DNA from: Calditrichota bacterium
GTDB lineage: Bacteria; Zhuqueibacterota; Zhuqueibacteria; Zhuqueibacterales; Geothermadaptataceae
Length of the DNA stretch: 5,721 nucleotides
Assembly (NCBI GenBank): GCA_008501545.1
Contig: QQUM01000096.1
Coordinates: 1-5,721 of the forward strand
Direction: 5' to 3'
Translations under genes and position numbers: made by a program
Shown here: piece by piece, positions 1 through 5,721 of the stretch
How the letters are laid out: every line of letters starts with the position of its first letter
Position numbering within the stretch: the stretch's first letter is position 1
Notes under the pieces: generated by a model
Database searches by the model: none
What the model was told of the DNA's origin: nothing
Seen by the model: only the letters and a program-made list of their open reading frames with translations

Positions 1-243
1 CCAGTAACGCAATGCCTCACTCTGGCGTTTTTCTGCTTCCTGTATCAGGATGCGAATTTTTTGACTACTTGAATTCCCAAAGAGTTGTTTGGCAGATTCA
101 ATTTTTTGGGTCAGCAGATTATATTCCTGTCGCAACTGCACAACCGAGGCACTCCGTACCTGTGAGCTGACTTCCTGTGGATAATAAGCCAAAAGCGCAA
201 ATGTAAATATGAAAGCCTGTGCGAGTCTTTTAAACGAGATCAT
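1..243 (-). CDS. Partial secreted or membrane-anchored helix-rich protein (N-terminal 81 residues)
   Basis: I do not recognise the family. The frame is open from the ATG at 243-241 to the window edge, so the C-terminus is missing. Residues 1-28 look like a signal peptide: Lys5 and Arg6, then a hydrophobic stretch (AFIFTFALLAYY), then VSSQ where cleavage could fall. Residues about 29-81 are rich in Gln, Glu, Lys, Arg, Leu and Ile and are predicted by eye to form long amphipathic helices, possibly a coiled coil, broken by a Gly-Asn-Ser-Ser-Ser turn near residues 56-60. This start is chosen because GAAGGG at 256-251 lies 7 bases upstream and because it puts the signal peptide at the very N-terminus. 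The same frame stays open upstream to an ATG at 387-385, directly after a TAG stop, so a form with 48 extra residues is possible. The export call is fairly safe; the function is unknown. Confidence 0.6.
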   Translation of the reverse strand, partial: MISFKRLAQAFIFTFALLAYYPQEVSSQVRSASVVQLRQEYNLLTQKIESAKQLFGNSSSQKIRILIQEAEKRQSEALRYW

Positions 244-250
244 TATTAAT

Positions 251-256
251 CCCTTC
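251..256 (-). promoter_or_regulatory. Ribosome binding site deciding the start at 243
   Basis: On the minus strand GAAGGG lies 7 bases before the ATG at 243. It supports that start over the in-frame ATG at 387, which has only a weak AAG-type match and directly follows a stop codon. Confidence 0.5.
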
Positions 257-480
257 GGCAATTTTCCATAGAGCGCAATTCGCAACGAACCATTTTGAGT
301 AAAATCTTCATAAATACGCACCTTTTTAGCGGCACAATTCACAATCGGTGAAAAAATTCCTTTGCCAACTTGCAACCAGAGTGCCATCTACTTAAAAAAC
401 ATCATAAACACTACTTTAAGTATTATATTTCGAAATACTTATCAAAACAACAAACTTATGGTCGCAAAACGAATCAAATA

Positions 481-527
481 TAAAAATGTCCCTGAAGGTA
501 CAACTGGTGCTGTACCTTCAGGGACAT
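481..527 (-). terminator. Rho-independent terminator after the NagB/PIG-L genes
   Basis: Bases 487-502 and 511-526 form a perfect 16-bp inverted repeat (arm TGTCCCTGAAGGTACA) with an 8-base loop. A 17th pair forms at 486/527. Read on the minus strand the stem is followed by TTTTTATATTTG, the layout of an intrinsic terminator. On the plus strand the stem is followed by TATAAAGATT, with no T-run. It lies about 100 bases past the stop codon of the PIG-L gene, so it most likely ends that transcript. The stem is longer and more perfect than most terminators, so a dispersed palindromic repeat acting as a terminator is also possible. Confidence 0.7.
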
Positions 528-629
528 ATAAAGATTATATGAAGTGATTTTATGATCAAATATTCGTGCGCTCACGGCCAGGATAAACAGCTGGCTGCAA
601 TTATACTTTTTAAAAAACAGTGGCCGATC

Positions 630-1973
630 TCACCGATTTTCTGCGGCCTGTTTTAATTCCCGGCTCAATTTATAAAATTCCTGCAAATTCATTTCTTTCA
701 AATAGACGAAACCACGTGTTGCATGAATGAGTGGACTCTGGTGCTCATAAAACCACTCACGGCCCAGGAGTGTTTTCAGTTGTTGAAACTGTTCAACCTG
801 AATTTTTTGTGCAAGCTCGCTAAAGGGGCCATCATGCTCATAACTGGGAAACGAAGCATCTTTCTGTGAAACGAAGCCATTGATAAATGAACTCTCCATT
901 ATGGAAAACATGTTCAACGAAACCGGAATCGCGATATCGACTTCACTCGGGTGAAAACGAAACCACACATTTCTGTATCCCCAGACTTTGATATCTGAGC
1001 GACCGCTTTCTTTTTCATAGAGTTTCAAGGCCTCGGTGATGGATTGCAATACTTTGTAGTGCGTATCAGGTCCACTGGCTTCGGGATCGAGCGCAACGGA
1101 GACAATATCCGGCTTTACTTCCTTTAATAAATCCAGCACCGGACGCACATCACGGTCAAGAGTGGGATCTTCGGTGAAGATATCCCCCTTGTAAAATCCC
1201 AGACGGAGATGCTGCACACTCTCACAAGTAAAACCGAAGTAGCCCCAAAGGCATTCAGCTTCGTATTCGCGGCTCATGCCCTTCAGCCGCTGGATGTATT
1301 CCAAATCCTTTTTGCCGGGATATTGCTTTTCAAAATAACTATCCAGCTCAATTATTCTATCTTTCAAATTCTGAAAATTCCGTTCATCGAACACGACGAT
1401 CAAATCGCGCAACAACCGGCGTGCAATACCGTTGTGTTTCATCGACGCACTATTTGCAGCCACGCCATCAAGATATTGCCATACATCCCTGTCGCGCCCG
1501 TTTAAATTTTCCGGCAGGAAATAGTCCTGTTCATTTAATGCCTCAAATTCCGGTGTGTTAATATAGGATGAAAGCCAGCCGAGTTTTTCGCGCATAAATT
1601 TGTTTGTCACAGCAGTGAAGCCGCTTGTCAGGCACACAAAATGATGGTAATTTTGCGGATCACGGGTGTGACGCACGATAAATGGCAGATAGCCGAGCAT
1701 TAGATCATCGTGATGCGGTTCCGTATGCAAAAAACGTGTATTGGTCAAGGCATTGCTGCCCTTGTTGATTTTATTCAATAAATTTTGCTCAACTTCTTTG
1801 CAGAGATCTGAAACTCTTTTAATCCCTGTCTTTTTCAGCACCTCGTGCGCCAATTTTGAGCTCAGAAAATCATCCTTTGTAAGATCGCACACACGTTTCC
1901 TTTTGTGCAATGCTAAATCGATGACTGCTTTTTCCTTCTGCTCTGTGCTCAATTCAGCGGCTTGTTCAAGCAA
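630..1973 (-). CDS. PIG-L/LmbE-type zinc deacetylase, probable C-terminal half of a NagB-PIG-L protein
   Basis: The product (447 aa from the TTG at 1973) belongs to the PIG-L/LmbE de-N-acetylase fold, whose members remove N-acetyl groups from GlcNAc-type substrates using a zinc ion. The signature is at residues 82-94, HTEPHHDDLMLGY, matching the family's AHPDD motif. By alignment H87 and D90 are zinc ligands and D89 the base. The third ligand is probably H305 in GPDTHYKVL, which sits where the family has HxDH. Residues 1-80 are a helical linker. Residues about 140-255 look like an insertion, making the protein much longer than the usual 220-300 aa. No signal peptide is seen, so it is probably cytoplasmic. 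Its 5' end overlaps the NagB-like gene by 25 bases in another frame, with a TTG start and no good ribosome binding site, so it may really be the second half of a frameshifted fusion gene. The domain call is secure; the substrate is unknown, probably an acetylated amino sugar or its phosphate. Confidence 0.8.
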   Translation of the reverse strand: MLEQAAELSTEQKEKAVIDLALHKRKRVCDLTKDDFLSSKLAHEVLKKTGIKRVSDLCKEVEQNLLNKINKGSNALTNTRFLHTEPHHDDLMLGYLPFIVRHTRDPQNYHHFVCLTSGFTAVTNKFMREKLGWLSSYINTPEFEALNEQDYFLPENLNGRDRDVWQYLDGVAANSASMKHNGIARRLLRDLIVVFDERNFQNLKDRIIELDSYFEKQYPGKKDLEYIQRLKGMSREYEAECLWGYFGFTCESVQHLRLGFYKGDIFTEDPTLDRDVRPVLDLLKEVKPDIVSVALDPEASGPDTHYKVLQSITEALKLYEKESGRSDIKVWGYRNVWFRFHPSEVDIAIPVSLNMFSIMESSFINGFVSQKDASFPSYEHDGPFSELAQKIQVEQFQQLKTLLGREWFYEHQSPLIHATRGFVYLKEMNLQEFYKLSRELKQAAENR

Positions 1974-3004
1974 GACAGTTGTCTTTCGGGAAGCAACTTG
2001 GCGGCGCCTTTTGTTATGTAAAACCGTGCCTGTGGTAAGTCCTGCAGCGCCGTGGCCGGGTAGTGTATATTTTTGTCTTTTCGAACCGCATCGGCAACAA
2101 TTTTTGCTTTAGCCTCACCGGCAGCAATGATTATTGCCGTACATTGCGGATTGTATACAATTGTACCCAGTCCAATTGTTATAACCAATCGCTTGCGCGC
2201 GATTTCTATGCCGCCCAGATCGGATGCTGCAGCGGCTTGTGTTTCGTAATTCGTGGGAGACAAACGCGTTGTGGAGTAGTGGTCAGAACCCTGCACATTG
2301 AATCCAATATGCCCGTCCGGGCCGATTCCACCAAGGAAAAAACCGATTCCACCGAGGCTGCGAATCTTCATTTCGTATTCAACACACCACTGGTCAATCG
2401 CTTCTATGAGCGTTTTTTGTCTACGTTCCTTACCCGTTCGTCCAGGCCGGTAACGCAGGCTTAAATCCACCTCACCATCAGACCAGATTGATTCCAATGT
2501 TTCATGCTTCCTCAATCCGATAGTGGAGCAATCGATCAATTGCGCTTTCTTCGAATTGAGTCCGAATCCTTTTATATAGAAGTTATTGATATACTGTAAA
2601 AAACTGTTGCTCTGTTGTGGATTAATCGGGTAAAATTCATCAATTTGAACAAAATGCAATCCGCTCATATCGGGTTTCACAGCAGGGTCTAAACCAAATT
2701 CTTCCATCGCTGCATGTAGCGATTTATCATGCCAACTCCCCATTAAATACATTACCCATTTTATAAAATGCTCAGGCGTTTTTCCTGTGGGCAGAGAAAT
2801 AATCCCTTCCGGATTTTGTTGGACCCATTCAAGGAAACGGAAGGCAGCCAGCTTCCCAAGTGCGGGACAATTGTCAACAACGATTGTTTTAATTTTCTCT
2901 TTTGGAGGATATAAAACGTCGAATTCAGAAGCCTGCAGCGCAGTTTCTTCCACATTACTTAATAGTGGTGTTGGATTTATTATTTGAGATTTTGATTTCG
3001 GCAT
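1949..3004 (-). CDS. NagB-like glucosamine-6-phosphate deaminase/isomerase-family protein
   Basis: This 351-aa protein has the NagB/6-phosphogluconolactonase fold. NagB turns glucosamine-6-phosphate into fructose-6-phosphate and ammonia. Visible motifs, numbered from the ATG at 3004, are the sugar-phosphate loop SLPTGKTP (70-77, NagB usually LPTGSTP), VQIDEFYP (119-126, with D122 matching the catalytic Asp72 of E. coli NagB) and GGIGPDGHIGFNVQGS (225-240). In the last, D230 and H232 match Asp141 and His143, but V237 stands where NagB has Glu148. About 35 extra N-terminal residues and an insertion near residues 155-210 make it longer than the usual 240-270 aa. The ATG at 3004 is chosen over an in-frame TTG at 3025 because GGAG lies 10 bases upstream. 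It is cytoplasmic by lack of a signal. The stop falls inside the PIG-L reading frame, which suggests a two-step deacetylate-then-deaminate protein pair. The fold is certain; true deaminase activity is uncertain because of the Glu-to-Val change. Confidence 0.8.
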   Translation of the reverse strand: MPKSKSQIINPTPLLSNVEETALQASEFDVLYPPKEKIKTIVVDNCPALGKLAAFRFLEWVQQNPEGIISLPTGKTPEHFIKWVMYLMGSWHDKSLHAAMEEFGLDPAVKPDMSGLHFVQIDEFYPINPQQSNSFLQYINNFYIKGFGLNSKKAQLIDCSTIGLRKHETLESIWSDGEVDLSLRYRPGRTGKERRQKTLIEAIDQWCVEYEMKIRSLGGIGFFLGGIGPDGHIGFNVQGSDHYSTTRLSPTNYETQAAAASDLGGIEIARKRLVITIGLGTIVYNPQCTAIIIAAGEAKAKIVADAVRKDKNIHYPATALQDLPQARFYITKGAAKLLPERQLSCLNKPLN

Positions 3005-3014
3005 ATGCGAAATT

Positions 3015-3018
3015 CTCC
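3015..3018 (-). promoter_or_regulatory. Ribosome binding site deciding the NagB-like start
   Basis: GGAG on the minus strand lies 10 bases before the ATG at 3004. It falls inside the frame extended to the TTG at 3025, so it argues that translation begins at 3004 and not at the TTG. Confidence 0.5.
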
Positions 3019-3158
3019 AATACAAATGTGAATTTTTTCGGAAAAAAGATACTAATTTTTAGCGACAATGCAAGCACTCACACAAATTAATTTTCCACAT
3101 TAATAAACATCAAAATACAATCTACTGCATACTTTTTGATGCAGCAAAAAAATCCATG

Positions 3159-3668
3159 TCATATATCTTCCACCTTTTCCTGCAGGATAATTTCAGGCAA
3201 ATCCATGACTTCACCGGAAAAATAGCGTTCAATTTCGCTAACAAATTGCCCAACATCAATACCAAGGTAAACACCTGATTGTGATTTGAGTTTTGGCAGC
3301 CCCTTTGATTGAAGATTCTTTGCCCCTTGAGAAATATTTTGTGAATCCTTCAGCAGTGCAGCTGCTATTTGAATGAGTCCCTGAATGAAAATAGCGGTGG
3401 AAGATTTTTTACCTGAGTGCACCCATATTTTTTCCAATACTTCGTGCGCTTCCCACCAAAAGCCGAAGTTGAATAAATCAACAGCATAAAGATAATGTTG
3501 CGAATTCATCCAATTATCTTGATGTAAATCTTTATCCAGTTTTGGTAGTGAAGGTATGTGGCTCCCATGTGGATCTCTGTCGGGGTGAATACTCTTTCCC
3601 GGAATGAATTTGCGTGCGGGAAAAGGGATGGTTGTGTATCTTTTTCGATCTGGGTTATGTATCGACAT
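3159..3668 (-). CDS. DUF309 domain protein
   Basis: The product (169 aa) carries a DUF309 domain at about residues 58-125. The hallmarks are YLYAVDLFNFGFWWEAHEVLE (written here as YLYAVDLF at 59-66 and WWEAHEVLEKIW at 71-82) and FIQGLIQIAAALLK (94-107). DUF309 is a small all-helical domain with a conserved WEAHE motif; its biochemical role is not known to me. Residues 1-55 form an extended Pro/His/Asp-rich segment with FIPGKSIHPDRDPHGSH (21-37). I recall similar PG...HPxRDPxGH segments before the domain in other DUF309 proteins, which supports the ATG at 3668 over the internal Met54. No signal peptide or membrane helix is seen, so it is probably cytoplasmic. It begins 40 bases after the membrane-protein gene and has no clear ribosome binding site. 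Family call strong, function unknown. Confidence 0.85.
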   Translation of the reverse strand: MSIHNPDRKRYTTIPFPARKFIPGKSIHPDRDPHGSHIPSLPKLDKDLHQDNWMNSQHYLYAVDLFNFGFWWEAHEVLEKIWVHSGKKSSTAIFIQGLIQIAAALLKDSQNISQGAKNLQSKGLPKLKSQSGVYLGIDVGQFVSEIERYFSGEVMDLPEIILQEKVEDI

Positions 3669-3708
3669 CGCAGTGTATGGTTAGAAAATGCAATAGCGAC
3701 ATAAAGAA

Positions 3709-4140
3709 TCATTCCATAAAATGATAACGATTTTTCCACAGACTGTACGCGGCCCAAAATGCAAAAACAGCAAACGGTAAGAACAAGATGGTGCCTGGCG
3801 ACAAAGAACCAGCTGCGGAGTCCCTGGTGACGATGACAGTGAAGGAATACCAATAAAGCACATTTGCAAAGTGTGCACAAAGCCAACCAAGAAGATAGTT
3901 TTTCAATAAGAGAATTGAACCCAAAAACAGGAACGGGAAAGACCAGATTAAATCAGCAATGCCGAATCCATAGGTCGTTGCAAGACTAATACGTTCAGCA
4001 ATTGTGGAGGGTGATCCAAACGGAGGTAATTTTATAAATGCCAGCACCCAGAAGCTTAGATGCAAAAGAGCAGCGATGCCATTTATCGCTGCTATTAGTG
4101 AGATGGCGAATGGCCGATTCGACTTTGGCATTTCAGACAT
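3709..4140 (-). CDS. Small four-helix integral membrane protein, unknown function
   Basis: I do not recognise this 143-aa protein. By eye it has four hydrophobic segments: residues about 11-36, 52-79, 82-104 and 113-135. These are joined by short loops holding KLPPFGSPS (37-45) and TRDSAAGSLSP (105-115). The N-terminus (MSEMPKSNRP) and the C-terminus (KNRYHFME) are polar and short, and by the positive-inside rule both ends are probably cytoplasmic. Trp and Tyr are frequent in the second half. No catalytic motif is evident. GGGA at 4149-4146 lies 5 bases before the ATG at 4140 and supports this start; an ATG three codons later is less well placed. It follows the CxxCH lipoprotein gene by 74 bases and precedes the DUF309 gene by 40 bases on the same strand, so it is probably co-transcribed with at least the latter. 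Confidence 0.75.
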   Translation of the reverse strand: MSEMPKSNRPFAISLIAAINGIAALLHLSFWVLAFIKLPPFGSPSTIAERISLATTYGFGIADLIWSFPFLFLGSILLLKNYLLGWLCAHFANVLYWYSFTVIVTRDSAAGSLSPGTILFLPFAVFAFWAAYSLWKNRYHFME

Positions 4141-4214
4141 TTAAATCCCAACTAAAAAAATTGATGACCGTGAAGCGAATTCCGATGTGTACGCCACAGG
4201 TTCATTCGGAATAT

Positions 4215-4769
4215 TCAATCTATCTTTTTACGAGTTCTCTCTTTCGAAGTCGTACCCTTTTTGCTTCCCTTGGCTGGCCGGCGGTTATCTTTTTGCACTT
4301 TTGTGCTTGAGGAAGGTTGCGAGCTATCACCTTTTTTTGCGACAGCACCGGTTGATGGCGCAGGTGCATTCGCAGCCGGATTTGAAGCTGCTGGTGTATC
4401 AGCAGTATGGACACCCCGGCGGCCAAATTGACGCGGATTGGGCGTTTCGTTGCTCTCCCCTGCCGAGCTACCATAATAATATGGCTGCACCCACCAGGGT
4501 GAATCGTAATAATAAAGCCAGCGGCTGGAGCTCTTGTTATAATAATGGCCATAGGAAAGACTTTCATTGTAATAATCTGAAGAATTCACATGGCACTGAA
4601 TACAATCCGAGCGATACTCGATATTTTCGACTTCACCAAGGCTGTTGCGACGTTGCTGGTCATTTTGCAATGTTGGATGTTTGAGTAAAGTGTAACACCC
4701 ACTCAAAACCATTGTGAACAGAGCAAATAAAATTACCGCGAAATTTATTTTTTTCATGGCTTTATCCAT
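4215..4769 (-). CDS. CxxCH-motif lipoprotein with aromatic-rich core and basic tail
   Basis: The product (184 aa) is a predicted lipoprotein: a signal sequence with KK at residues 6-7, a hydrophobic core, and the lipobox LSGC with the lipidated Cys at residue 25. At 56-60 lies CIQCH, the heme c attachment signature, here as a single copy (C56, C59, H60). Residues 66-99 are very rich in Tyr and Trp, ending in YYYDSPWWVQPYYYG. Residues about 117-184 are low-complexity Ala/Pro/Ser then Lys/Arg, likely disordered. A monoheme cytochrome c-like protein is one reading; a metal-binding Cys/His site is another, and the sequence alone cannot decide. It is probably outer-membrane anchored, given its beta-barrel partner. 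Its ATG shares one base with the barrel gene's TAA (TAATG), implying translational coupling. A second ATG at 4757 has GGA 7 bases upstream and gives a more usual MKKINF start, so that start is also credible. Confidence 0.75.
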   Translation of the reverse strand: MDKAMKKINFAVILFALFTMVLSGCYTLLKHPTLQNDQQRRNSLGEVENIEYRSDCIQCHVNSSDYYNESLSYGHYYNKSSSRWLYYYDSPWWVQPYYYGSSAGESNETPNPRQFGRRGVHTADTPAASNPAANAPAPSTGAVAKKGDSSQPSSSTKVQKDNRRPAKGSKKGTTSKERTRKKID

Positions 4770-5545
4770 TAAAAGAATTCAAAATAGGTGATCTTCACAG
4801 ATCGGCGTGTACCCTGAAATTTATTCTCAGTTAAATCGATTAAATTCGCTTCAAAATAAACGGCGTTTTTAATGCGATAGCGTACGCCGAAATTCAGGTA
4901 CCCTTCACCCCGTCCGGAGATGGGATTCCCACCGTCGTCGAACACATTTGAAAGTTCTTCACTGTTGTCGTTTAATGCAAAGTCGTATTCCAGCATAAGC
5001 GCAAGATCTGTTGATACACCTAACTCAATTCCGCTAAAAAGGTTCAGATCATCATCTTTATCCTGATTCTCAAGAGAATAATTCATTCCGACCGTACAGC
5101 TTAGATGATCAAAAACCTCATAAACCTTGCTGACAACAGTAAAAAATCCTGTTGATTTTCTTTCAAACCGTTTATAGTCTGCAAGGTAGCGCCCCTGGCC
5201 TTGTGAGTTAAACCCGAAGGAGACAGATGGTAAATTGTAGGTTTCGCGCACCAATTGAAATCGAGCAGAAGCGCCGGCGAACGGATGCCAGTCTACTTCA
5301 TTTTCACCAATTACGTTGATGCCGCCGAATGTCACCCCAAACATAAATCTTTCAGTCATCCCAACTTCCAATCCGGCCAGCAACCCGCCATGTGCGAACG
5401 AATACATGCTCACATCAAAGCTGGCACGTGGTAAAGTCGAGGCAATTGGCATGTTTACCAGATACCGTGGATGCACGTTCAATCCCTGGGAGAAAGCGCC
5501 AATTGGCAATAATAGAAGGAATAGCGTAAGAAATTGTTTTTTCAT
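4769..5545 (-). CDS. Outer-membrane beta-barrel protein
   Basis: This 258-aa protein has a clear Sec signal peptide (MKKQF, then LTLFLLLLPIGAFS), with likely signal peptidase I cleavage after Ser19. The mature part shows alternating hydrophobic/polar strands separated by turns rich in Gly, Asn and Asp, for example GLLAGLEVGMTERFMFGVTF (residues 54-73), YLNFGVRYRI (216-225) and VYFEANLIDLT (229-239). It ends in Phe (TYFEFF), the C-terminal aromatic residue typical of barrels recognised by the BAM machinery. I estimate roughly 10-12 strands by eye. Residues 110-117 (FGFNSQGQ) form a recognisable turn. I know of similar uncharacterised barrels in FCB-group genomes but cannot give a substrate. 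The ATG at 5545 is supported by GAGGA 5 bases upstream. The gene is the first of the cluster and overlaps the lipoprotein start by one base, which suggests that the two act together at the outer membrane. Confidence 0.8.
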   Translation of the reverse strand: MKKQFLTLFLLLLPIGAFSQGLNVHPRYLVNMPIASTLPRASFDVSMYSFAHGGLLAGLEVGMTERFMFGVTFGGINVIGENEVDWHPFAGASARFQLVRETYNLPSVSFGFNSQGQGRYLADYKRFERKSTGFFTVVSKVYEVFDHLSCTVGMNYSLENQDKDDDLNLFSGIELGVSTDLALMLEYDFALNDNSEELSNVFDDGGNPISGRGEGYLNFGVRYRIKNAVYFEANLIDLTENKFQGTRRSVKITYFEFF

Positions 5546-5550
5546 TGTTT

Positions 5551-5568
5551 TCCTCGGTTGATTACCGA
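5551..5568 (-). promoter_or_regulatory. Ribosome binding site with overlapping small hairpin
   Basis: GAGGA at 5555-5551 lies 5 bases before the ATG at 5545. Just upstream, TCGGT (5568-5564) and ACCGA (5558-5554) form a perfect 5-bp inverted repeat around AATCA. The second arm shares two bases with the ribosome binding site. The stem is short and may be chance, but it could partly mask the site. Confidence 0.35.
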
Positions 5569-5635
5569 TTATTTTATGCAGTTGGAAGTTGAATGTCGTG
5601 ATTGTGTCTTAATCTCACAGAATATAAATGCGATA

Positions 5636-5664
5636 AATTTAAATTAATTAATATCTAAAATCAA
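5636..5664 (-). promoter_or_regulatory. Possible promoter of the beta-barrel gene cluster
   Basis: On the minus strand TTGATT (5664-5659) and TAAATT (5641-5636) are separated by 17 bases, each matching 4 of 6 bases of the -35 and -10 consensus. The region is very AT-rich, so such matches arise easily by chance. I do not see a convincing Bacteroidetes-type TTTG/TAnnTTTG pair. A promoter should lie in 5546-5721 if the barrel gene starts the operon. Confidence 0.2.
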
Positions 5665-5721
5665 GTAAAAGGTGTGCTGCAAACGGAAAACATACCTTGT
5701 TGGACAATTCTTTACACACCG

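Larger units (their letters stand above)
244..629. other. Intergenic region with a terminator hairpin
   Basis: This gap separates the end of the PIG-L gene from the partial secreted-protein gene. It holds the strong stem-loop at 486-527 and, on the minus strand, an open extension of the left-hand gene up to 387. A 61-codon plus-strand frame at 362-547 runs straight through the stem-loop and has no recognisable protein character, so I do not call it. The region is AT-rich with several short A and T runs. I see no RNA gene and no clear promoter, although a promoter for the left-hand gene should lie between about 245 and 480. Confidence 0.5.

Noticed and set aside
362..547. Plus-strand 61-codon frame
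   Set aside because: It runs through both arms of the perfect stem-loop, has no recognisable protein character and opposes all neighbouring genes.
1741..2464. Long plus-strand frames opposite the NagB/PIG-L junction
   Set aside because: They are antisense to genes with clear conserved motifs on the minus strand and their translations show no domain.
3005..3025. Seven-codon N-terminal extension of the NagB-like protein from a TTG
   Set aside because: The GGAG ribosome binding site lies inside it and points to the ATG at 3004.
3125..3144. Hairpin CTGCAT/ATGCAG just after the DUF309 stop
   Set aside because: The stem is only 6 bp, with an 8-base loop, and no T-run follows on the minus strand, so it is too weak to call a terminator.
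4590..4604. Multiheme cytochrome
   Set aside because: Only one CxxCH motif is present in the lipoprotein; a multiheme label is not supported.
4187..4684. Plus-strand 165-codon frame
   Set aside because: It lies opposite the lipoprotein gene, whose lipobox, CxxCH and coupled start make the minus strand the coding one.
5671..5720. GGTGTG...CACACC inverted repeat in the upstream leader
   Set aside because: The arms are 6 bp and nearly 40 bases apart, which is expected by chance; no operator can be argued.

Overview
All the genes I can support in this window lie on the minus strand. The low-to-moderate GC content (by eye), the short signal peptides of the MKK...FSQ type, and a NagB/PIG-L protein pair of a kind I associate with Bacteroidetes and Planctomycetes all point to a Bacteroidota-like or related FCB-group bacterium (possibly Ignavibacteria- or KSB1-like). 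This placement is inference from protein style only; there is no rRNA or marker gene here.

Reading in the direction of transcription (high to low coordinates), the window opens with a leader at 5721-5546. Next comes a four-gene co-directional cluster: an outer-membrane beta-barrel protein (5545-4769), a lipoprotein with one CxxCH motif joined to it by a TAATG stop/start overlap (4769-4215), a small four-helix membrane protein (4140-3709) and a DUF309 protein (3668-3159). The first two look like a real functional pair at the outer membrane. The last two follow at short gaps (74 and 40 bases) and may simply be co-transcribed.

After a gap of about 150 bases comes an amino-sugar module: a NagB-like sugar-phosphate deaminase/isomerase (3004-1949) overlapped by 25 bases by a PIG-L/LmbE-type zinc deacetylase (1973-630). 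Together they would form one two-domain protein of the NagB+PIG-L type, but here the halves lie in different frames with only a TTG start between them. They are therefore either two coupled genes or one fused gene broken by an indel. The NagB half keeps the Asp and His of the catalytic motif but has Val where E. coli NagB has Glu148. A perfect stem-loop followed by a T-run (527-481) probably ends this transcript.

At the left edge is the 5' part of a secreted or membrane-anchored, helix-rich protein (243 to beyond base 1), whose reading frame stays open up to an ATG at 387. I see no tRNA, rRNA, CRISPR array, insertion sequence or attachment site. The items most worth a second look are the split NagB/PIG-L pair with its altered active site, and the coupled beta-barrel/CxxCH-lipoprotein pair.
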